Below, piece by piece: positions 1 to 3,575 of a stretch of DNA of 5,093 nucleotides. The notes below the pieces were generated by a model, which was not told the origin of the DNA, did not search any database, and saw only the letters and a program-made list of their open reading frames with translations. The stretch covers positions 1 through 5,093 of the forward strand of contig JAKDNE010000251.1 in NCBI GenBank assembly GCA_030451965.1, read 5' to 3'. Numbering within the stretch: the first letter of the stretch is position 1; every line of letters begins with the position of its first letter. This stretch comes from Brachybacterium sp. GTDB lineage: Bacteria; Actinomycetota; Actinomycetes; Actinomycetales; Dermabacteraceae. The position numbers were made by a program, and so were the translations under genes.

Positions 1-411
1 GGTGGCCGGCAGCAGCACCTCGTCGAAGAGGGCCATCGCGCGGGCGGCCCCGATGCCGTCCTCGGTGATGGTGGCGCCGACGTCGTCCTGCAGGTCGGCA
101 GCGCTGCGCGCGGTGGTCTTGGGGTCGGTGGCGACCGCGGTGTGGGAGGCCGCCCAGTGCAGGGCGAGGCTCACCGCCTCCCGCTCGTCACCCCAGATCT
201 GCGAGAGCTCCCGATGGCTCTGCAGGGCGTCGGAGGCGTCGGAGAACGCGCTGCGCTCGGCGGACGCCGCCGAACCGGCGGTGGTCTCCCGTGCTGCCGA
301 GTCGTCCGGGGCGGCGGAGAGGTGGGCACGGGACGGTGCGGGCTTCTGCATCACGTCGAGCATGGTGTCATGCAGCGGGCCGGCGAGGGAGCCTTGAGGA
401 GGGCCACGCAC
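1..411 (-). CDS. Probable PLP-dependent decarboxylase, N-terminal part only (runs off the left edge)
   Basis: An open frame on the minus strand has no stop down to base 1, so the 3' end lies outside the window. The visible protein (about 137 residues from GTG 411) reads LHDTMLDVM, then an Ala/Ser-rich stretch, then SLALHWAASHTAV, ARSAADLQDDVG and ends GIGAARAMALFDEVLLPAT. The last segment resembles the N-terminal region of actinobacterial pyridoxal-phosphate decarboxylases of the aromatic-amino-acid/glutamate decarboxylase group, where a similar helix leads into a 'PATR..D.P..LA..P.APT' segment. The PLP lysine would lie beyond the edge, so the family call is tentative. The start is uncertain: GTG 411 has a weak AGGG eight bases upstream; ATG 363 fits the composition better, because codons just upstream (CGT, CCT, CCT, CAA) are poor in G/C at the third position; GTG 429 and ATG 510 are also in frame. 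An AG-rich GAGGAGGGAGG at 446-456 is too far from every start to decide. It is divergent from the DinB-like gene. Confidence 0.5.
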   Translation of the reverse strand, partial: MRGPPQGSLAGPLHDTMLDVMQKPAPSRAHLSAAPDDSAARETTAGSAASAERSAFSDASDALQSHRELSQIWGDEREAVSLALHWAASHTAVATDPKTTARSAADLQDDVGATITEDGIGAARAMALFDEVLLPAT

Positions 412-508
412 CGCGAGGGCCCTACCCACCGCAGAGAGGGCGCGGCCTCCCTCCTCATGCGCACCGACCACGTCGACGAGCGAGCGCGGGCGGGGTAGCG
501 TCGCTCCC
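412..508. other. Divergent intergenic region between the decarboxylase-like gene and the DinB-like gene
   Basis: This stretch separates two genes read away from each other. The rightward promoter candidate is described separately. Leftward I find no TANNNT box with a convincing -35, only the AG-rich tract at 446-456 (minus strand). The minus frame of the left gene stays open through the whole stretch up to an ATG at 510-508, so part of it may be coding. Confidence 0.4.
473..501 (+). promoter_or_regulatory. Candidate promoter of the DinB-like gene (leaderless)
   Basis: A -10-like TAGCGT at 496-501 fits the actinobacterial TANNNT pattern. A -35-like TCGACG at 473-478 matches TTGACA at four of six positions, with a 17-bp spacer. 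Seven bases separate the -10 from the ATG at 509, so transcription would start at or next to the A of the start codon. No Shine-Dalgarno sequence precedes the ATG, which agrees with a leaderless mRNA. This is a prediction from pattern only. Confidence 0.45.
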
Positions 509-1018
509 ATGGACGCCGTAGACATCCTCCGTGACCTCTCCTCCCGCCCCCGCGCGGCGGCCGCCGCCCTGCGCGACCACCTGAACCCGGTGAGCCTCAA
601 CGCCCGCCCCGGCGGGCACGACAACTCCGTGGCCTGGCTGCTCTGGCACACCGGCCGCGAGATCGACGTGCAGCTGGCAGGCCTCACCGGGGACGAGCAG
701 CTGTGGACGGCGCGCGGCTTCGATGCCCGCTTCGCGCTCGGCCAGGTGGGGGACACCGTGGGCGTCGGCCACTCCTCCGCCGAGGCGCGCCGCATCCTGG
801 TCGATGACGGCGAGGGGCTGCTGGAGTACGTCGATGCCACGCTCGCCGCGATCGAGCGGTACCTCGAGATGATCACCGCCGCGGACCTCGAGGACGTGAT
901 CGACGCGCAGTGGGACCCGCCGGTCACCCGTGGCGCGCGCCTGGTGAGCATCGTCGATGACGCCATCCAGCACCTCGCCCAGGCCGCCTACGTGCTCGGG
1001 ATGCCGCTGCGCGACTGA
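509..1018 (+). CDS. DinB-superfamily (DUF664/DinB_2-like) protein
   Basis: A complete 169-residue protein, the usual length for this family. It fits the DinB four-helix-bundle fold, a group of metal-binding cytoplasmic proteins that includes mycothiol- and bacillithiol-dependent enzymes; the substrate of this one is unknown. Family landmarks are NSVAWLLWHTGRE (residues 39-51), the following GDEQLWTARGFDARFAL (61-77), and the C-terminal helix IVDDAIQHLAQAAYVLG (148-164). H47 and H155 are likely metal ligands. The third position common in actinobacterial relatives (WH followed by a second His eight residues later, as in 'WHxxxxxDDH') is Gln55 here, so metal binding may be weakened. The ATG at 509 is chosen because a candidate leaderless promoter ends just before it and because the helix 1 context follows directly. 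It is monocistronic, divergent from the left gene and convergent with the PadR-type gene. The family is fairly certain; the biochemical role is open. Confidence 0.85.
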   Translation: MDAVDILRDLSSRPRAAAAALRDHLNPVSLNARPGGHDNSVAWLLWHTGREIDVQLAGLTGDEQLWTARGFDARFALGQVGDTVGVGHSSAEARRILVDDGEGLLEYVDATLAAIERYLEMITAADLEDVIDAQWDPPVTRGARLVSIVDDAIQHLAQAAYVLGMPLRD

Positions 1019-1036
1019 GCGGTGCTGCGCGACTGA
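1006..1036 (+). repeat. Tandem 18-bp duplication of the 3' end of the DinB-like gene
   Basis: GCTGCGCGACTGA occurs at 1006-1018 and again at 1024-1036, period 18 bp, without a mismatch. The first copy encodes the final Leu-Arg-Asp and the stop; the second repeats the same codons and a second TGA in the same frame. The second copy also supplies the CTGA that forms the outer arm of the hairpin at 1033-1057. Confidence 0.8.
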
Positions 1037-1057
1037 CCGCCGCGCTCCGCGGCTCAG
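1033..1057. terminator. Bidirectional hairpin terminator candidate between convergent genes
   Basis: CTGA-cc-GCCGCG-ctc-CGCGGC-TCAG folds into a six-base-pair GC stem with a three-base loop, extended by four more pairs across a two-base bulge. It lies between the ends of the DinB-like gene (1018) and the PadR-type gene (stop at 1054-1056, inside the right arm). There is no T tract on either side, as is common for actinobacterial hairpin terminators. Its position between convergent ends supports the call more than its strength does. Confidence 0.5.
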
Positions 1058-1401
1058 ACCAGCTCACGCTCGATCCGCTGCAGATAGGCGAGACCGACCG
1101 GGGTGAGCGCGAAATCCTGCCGCTTCGCGCCGGTGCGGGCCACATCGACCTTCTCGAGGTGGAGCACCCCGGAATCGGCGAGCCGCCGCAGGGTGCGGTA
1201 GAGGCCGCGGTCGGTGAGCGTCCAACCGGTCGCCTCCGCGAAGCGGGGTGCGATGGCGGCGGCCGGGACCGGACCGTGCTCCCGCACGATTCGCAGCAGC
1301 GCGAGCGTGGTCGCCGACTTCTTGTAGACCTCGACCCAGGAGCGAGCCAGCTCCTCCACCCACTCGGCGTCCTCCGGGGCAGGAGAATCCAGGGCCGTCA
1401 C
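1054..1401 (-). CDS. PadR-type winged-helix transcriptional regulator
   Basis: A complete 115-residue protein. After a short acidic N-terminus comes a winged-helix domain: helix around 29-41 (SATTLALLRIVREHG), a segment around 47-58, a recognition helix around 64-78 (DRGLYRTLRRLADSG, the PadR 'LYRxLxRLxxxG' signature), and a two-strand wing with TGAKRQDFALTPVGLAYL (90-107), matching the PadR 'R..Y.LT..G...L' pattern. Only a short C-terminal helix (108-115) follows, so it is a small PadR-like protein; dimerisation would depend on that helix and the N-terminal one. The GTG start at 1401-1399 overlaps the TGA of the upstream membrane-protein gene in the sequence GTGA, which indicates translational coupling. 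It probably binds the two palindromes in the operon's own promoter, as PadR proteins usually repress their own operon and release DNA when a ligand binds; that link is inferred. Confidence 0.82.
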   Translation of the reverse strand: MTALDSPAPEDAEWVEELARSWVEVYKKSATTLALLRIVREHGPVPAAAIAPRFAEATGWTLTDRGLYRTLRRLADSGVLHLEKVDVARTGAKRQDFALTPVGLAYLQRIERELV

Positions 1402-1868
1402 GGGCGCGGTCCCTCGAAGCCGCGCTCGCCCAGAGCCGCAATGCCGTGGGCGATCAGGCCGATCCCCCAGAAGCCCGCCATGCCGAAGGTGGCGCCGAAC
1501 CAGCCCGCGTCCAGCGCGAGGTAGCCGTCGCCCTGGATCGCCGGCGAGGCCGAGGCGATCAGGATGTAGGCGTGCAGCAGGTAGCCGGTGTTGACCATCG
1601 CATACGTGAGTGCGTGGGCCACCAGGCGTCCGTAGCGGACCCGGCCCAGCGACCGGCCGAAGACGAGCAGGTAGACCGCGTATCCGATGGCGATCACCAC
1701 CAGGGGGAGCGTGGTCAGCACGGTGATGTGGTTGCCACCGAGCACGATGAGCAGATGCACCACCGCGGTGGCCCCGAGCACGCAGAGGGCGTAGGGGAGC
1801 AGGCTCGCGTGCGCGCGACCGATCCCGGATTCGGCACCGATCGGAGGGGGTGTGGATGCGATGGTCAT
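1398..1868 (-). CDS. Small four-helix membrane protein with a 2TM-like C-terminal half
   Basis: A complete 156-residue protein. Four hydrophobic helices are visible at about 23-44, 47-70, 82-105 and 123-146, with arginines in the loop between helices 2 and 3 (GRSLGRVRYGR, 71-81) and a short charged tail. The last two helices resemble the 2TM domain: AHALTYAMVNTGYLLHA (84-100) against its 'H..vY..VN..L' helix, and FWGIGLIAHGIAALG (133-147) against its 'GWGiGL..Ha...fG' end. No enzymatic motif is present. Start ATG 1868 is chosen because AGGAGG lies six bases before it; the frame extends to an ATG at 1940, but that would read through the promoter and operators. It is first in an operon with the PadR-type gene, which overlaps it by 4 bp. 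Function unknown; a membrane stress or ligand-handling role under PadR control is a guess. The 2TM match rests on reading by eye. Confidence 0.75.
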   Translation of the reverse strand: MTIASTPPPIGAESGIGRAHASLLPYALCVLGATAVVHLLIVLGGNHITVLTTLPLVVIAIGYAVYLLVFGRSLGRVRYGRLVAHALTYAMVNTGYLLHAYILIASASPAIQGDGYLALDAGWFGATFGMAGFWGIGLIAHGIAALGERGFEGPRP

Positions 1869-1874
1869 GGCGGC

Positions 1875-1880
1875 CCTCCT
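1875..1880 (-). promoter_or_regulatory. Ribosome binding site fixing the start of the membrane-protein gene
   Basis: AGGAGG on the minus strand, six bases upstream of ATG 1868-1866. It is the only strong Shine-Dalgarno sequence near this gene and excludes the longer reading from ATG 1940. Confidence 0.8.
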
Positions 1881-1895
1881 GCGGGGCAATGGTTG

Positions 1896-1910
1896 TGTAC
1901 CAATGGTGCA
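1896..1910. promoter_or_regulatory. Operator candidate A, downstream of the transcription start
   Basis: TGTACCAATGGTGCA is a 15-bp imperfect palindrome whose seven-base arms match at six positions. It lies about 6-20 bases after the predicted transcription start of the membrane-protein/PadR operon, in its leader. It is a near copy of operator B, in the same orientation, with centres 29 bp apart. Binding by the operon's own PadR-type protein is inferred. Confidence 0.55.
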
Positions 1911-1922
1911 GTGCGTGGTAGA

Positions 1923-1953
1923 ACTGTACCTGTGGTGCACTGCCCGGTGTCAA
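1923..1953 (-). promoter_or_regulatory. Promoter of the membrane-protein/PadR operon
   Basis: On the minus strand a perfect TTGACA (1953-1948) is followed by TACAGT (1928-1923), with a 19-bp spacer. This would start transcription near 1916 and give a leader of about 48 bases containing operator A and the AGGAGG. The spacer is longer than the usual 17-18 bp. Confidence 0.6.
1925..1939. promoter_or_regulatory. Operator candidate B, overlapping the -10 box
   Basis: TGTACCTGTGGTGCA differs from operator A at two of 15 positions, and the similarity runs on to TGC in both (16 of 19 in all). Its arms match at five of seven positions. It covers four bases of the -10 box and part of the spacer, where a bound repressor would block RNA polymerase. 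Confidence 0.55.
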
Positions 1954-2086
1954 GGGGTCGGCGAGCCCGCGCGGCGGAGGCGGCGGGAGAGCGGGCCGAC
2001 GCTGCGGCGCCGTGGTGACGACTGCTCCTCCCCAGCGGCCTCCCCGCCGCCGCCCCATGACCCTCGTCCCCCGCAGGGTCAGGTGG

Positions 2087-2116
2087 GTGTCCCTCCTGCG
2101 CAGGACTTCCTACACT
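2087..2116 (+). promoter_or_regulatory. Candidate promoter of dnaB (leaderless)
   Basis: TACACT at 2111-2116 fits the -10 pattern. The -35 is weak: GTGTCC at 2087-2092 matches TTGACA at three of six positions with an 18-bp spacer. Only six bases separate the -10 from the GTG at 2123, so the transcript would begin at or next to the start codon. The spacer holds a perfect 12-bp palindrome, TCCTGCGCAGGA (2094-2105), which could be a regulator site. The rest of the 1954-2086 gap holds no gene I can support, only a weak hairpin (GACCCT/AGGGTC, 2059-2080). Confidence 0.5.
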
Positions 2117-2122
2117 GGCCCG

Positions 2123-3499
2123 GTGACATCCACCGAAGCCTTCGAAGCCGGGCCCGACCGCGGCCTGGAGCGCACCCCGCCACAGGATCTCCCCGCCGAG
2201 CGCGGCGTGCTGGGCGGCATGATGCTGTCCAAGGACGCGATCGCCGACGTCGTCGAGACCGTCCGCGGCCACGACTTCTACCGCCCCGCGCACGAGATGA
2301 TCTTCGAGGCGATCATCGACCTGTACGGCCGCGGCGAGCCGGCGGACCTGGTCACCGTCTCGGACGAGCTCTCCAAGCGCGGCGAGCTGGCGCGGGTGGG
2401 CGGCGGCGCCTACCTCGCGGACCTCATCGACATGGTCCCCACCGCCGCGAACGCCGGCTTCTACGCCGAGATCGTGGTCGAGCGCGCCACCCTGCGTCGC
2501 CTGGTCGAAGCCGGCACCCGCATCGTCCAGCTGGGATTCGCGTCCGACGGCGGCGAGGTCGACGAGGTCATCAACGAGGCACAGGCGCAGATCTACGCCG
2601 TCACCGAGCGCGGCCAGAGCGAGGACTTCCTCCCGCTGGGTGAGGTGATCGACGAGACCCTCAACACGATCGAGGCCACCCAGAACCGCGGCGGCCAGGT
2701 CACCGGTGTGCCCACCGGCTTCGCCGAGCTCGACGACCTCACCCAGGGCCTGCACGGCGGTCAGATGATCATCTTCGCCGGCCGTCCCGCCATGGGCAAG
2801 ACGACCCTCGGCATGGACGTGCTGCGCTCCGCGTCGATCCACAACGGCAAGACCTCGGTGATCTTCTCGCTGGAGATGGACAAGACCGAGATCACGATGC
2901 GACTGCTCTCCGCAGAGGCGCAGGTGCCGATGAACCGGATGCGCGACGGCTCCATGGACGACCGCGACTGGCAGGCCATGGCGCGGGCGATGAGCCGGAT
3001 CGCCGATGCCCCGCTGTTCATGGATGACAGTGCGAACATGTCCCTGATGGAGATTCGGGCGAAGTGCCGCCGGCTCAAGCAGAAGCACGATCTGAGCCTC
3101 GTGGTCATCGACTACCTGCAGCTGATGAGCTCGGGCAAGAAGGTGGAGTCCCGACAGCAGGAGGTCTCGGAGTTCTCCCGTGCCCTGAAGCTGCTGGCCA
3201 AGGAGATCGACTGCCCCGTCATCGCGATCTCGCAGCTGAACCGTGGCAGCGAGCAGCGCACCGACAAGACCCCGATGATGAGCGACCTGCGCGAATCCGG
3301 CTCGATCGAGCAGGATGCCGACGTCATCCTGCTGATCCACCGCGAGGACTACTACGAGAAGGAGTCCGCGCGCGCCGGCGAGGCGGACCTCATCATCGCC
3401 AAGCACCGCAACGGCGCCACCAAGACGATCCCGGTCGCTTTCGAGGGCCACTACTCCCGGTTCAAGGACATGGCGGGCAGCGGCGGCTTCAGCGGCTGA
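2123..3499 (+). CDS. dnaB: Replicative DNA helicase DnaB
   Basis: A complete 458-residue protein, normal for bacterial DnaB, the hexameric 5'-to-3' helicase that unwinds DNA at the replication fork and works with primase. The N-terminal domain (about 19-115) opens with PPQDLPAERGVLGGMML and contains DFYRPAHEMIFEAI. After the linker comes the RecA-like motor: Walker A GRPAMGKTT (220-228, K226), the glutamate of SLEM (E251), Walker B VVIDYLQLM with D330, the motif SQLNRGSEQR with Q371, LRESGSIEQDADV (389-401), and IIAKHRNG with K427 and R429, the arginine-finger region acting on the neighbouring subunit. No intein interrupts these motifs, although actinobacterial dnaB genes often carry one. The start is GTG 2123: it gives the expected N-terminus and follows a -10 box. 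The frame runs back to ATG 2057 and ATG 2012, but those would add an unlikely Arg/Pro-rich extension and have no Shine-Dalgarno sequence. It stands alone, not directly behind rplI as in many bacteria. Confidence 0.96.
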   Translation: MTSTEAFEAGPDRGLERTPPQDLPAERGVLGGMMLSKDAIADVVETVRGHDFYRPAHEMIFEAIIDLYGRGEPADLVTVSDELSKRGELARVGGGAYLADLIDMVPTAANAGFYAEIVVERATLRRLVEAGTRIVQLGFASDGGEVDEVINEAQAQIYAVTERGQSEDFLPLGEVIDETLNTIEATQNRGGQVTGVPTGFAELDDLTQGLHGGQMIIFAGRPAMGKTTLGMDVLRSASIHNGKTSVIFSLEMDKTEITMRLLSAEAQVPMNRMRDGSMDDRDWQAMARAMSRIADAPLFMDDSANMSLMEIRAKCRRLKQKHDLSLVVIDYLQLMSSGKKVESRQQEVSEFSRALKLLAKEIDCPVIAISQLNRGSEQRTDKTPMMSDLRESGSIEQDADVILLIHREDYYEKESARAGEADLIIAKHRNGATKTIPVAFEGHYSRFKDMAGSGGFSG

Positions 3500-3560
3500 G
3501 CGGATGCCTTCTGCAGCGCCCGAGGGCACGACCTGCCGAGCACAGCGGCTGCGGGCGGCC

Positions 3561-3575
3561 GACGGGGCACCCGTT
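3561..3575. terminator. Weak hairpin between the convergent ends of dnaB and the HNH gene
   Basis: ACGGG-GCA-CCCGT (3562-3574) is a perfect five-base-pair stem with a three-base loop, plus a G-T pair at its base. It abuts the TGA of the HNH gene in the 75-bp gap after dnaB. The stem is short and no T tract follows, so its role in termination is only suggested by position. Confidence 0.3.

Noticed and set aside
2..397. Plus-strand open frame at the left edge
   Set aside because: Ser/Ala/Arg-rich with no recognisable motif; the minus strand of the same region gives a protein resembling PLP-dependent decarboxylases.
455..973. Minus-strand open frame opposite the DinB-like gene
   Set aside because: The His/Val/Gly/Ala-rich shadow of a gene with clear family motifs on the other strand.
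1248..2018. Plus-strand open frame opposite the membrane-protein/PadR operon
   Set aside because: The Arg/Pro/His-rich translation is the shadow of the two minus-strand genes, which have membrane helices, a winged-helix signature, a Shine-Dalgarno sequence and a coupled overlap.
1054..2058. A single long minus-strand reading that would fuse the PadR domain to a 219-residue N-terminal extension
   Set aside because: The extension is an out-of-frame reading of the membrane-protein gene and the promoter region; the GTG at 1401, overlapping the upstream stop, is the natural start.
2059..2080. Hairpin GACCCT/AGGGTC upstream of the dnaB promoter
   Set aside because: Six base pairs with a ten-base loop and no T tract; expected by chance in such GC-rich DNA and not clearly a terminator of any gene.
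2780..3450. Possible intein in dnaB
   Set aside because: Walker A, Walker B, SQLNR and AKHRNG are present at normal spacing and total length is normal, so no intein is inserted.
1865..3529. Long open frame (554 codons) on the minus strand across dnaB
   Set aside because: It is antisense to dnaB, covers two promoters and operators, and its His/Val/Leu/Gly-rich translation has no family features. Such frames are common opposite GC-rich genes.
3491..3551. Nine-base direct repeat CAGCGGCTG at 3490-3498 and 3543-3551 after dnaB
   Set aside because: Too short and GC-rich to mean an attachment site or a duplicated element; no integrase or other mobile gene is near.
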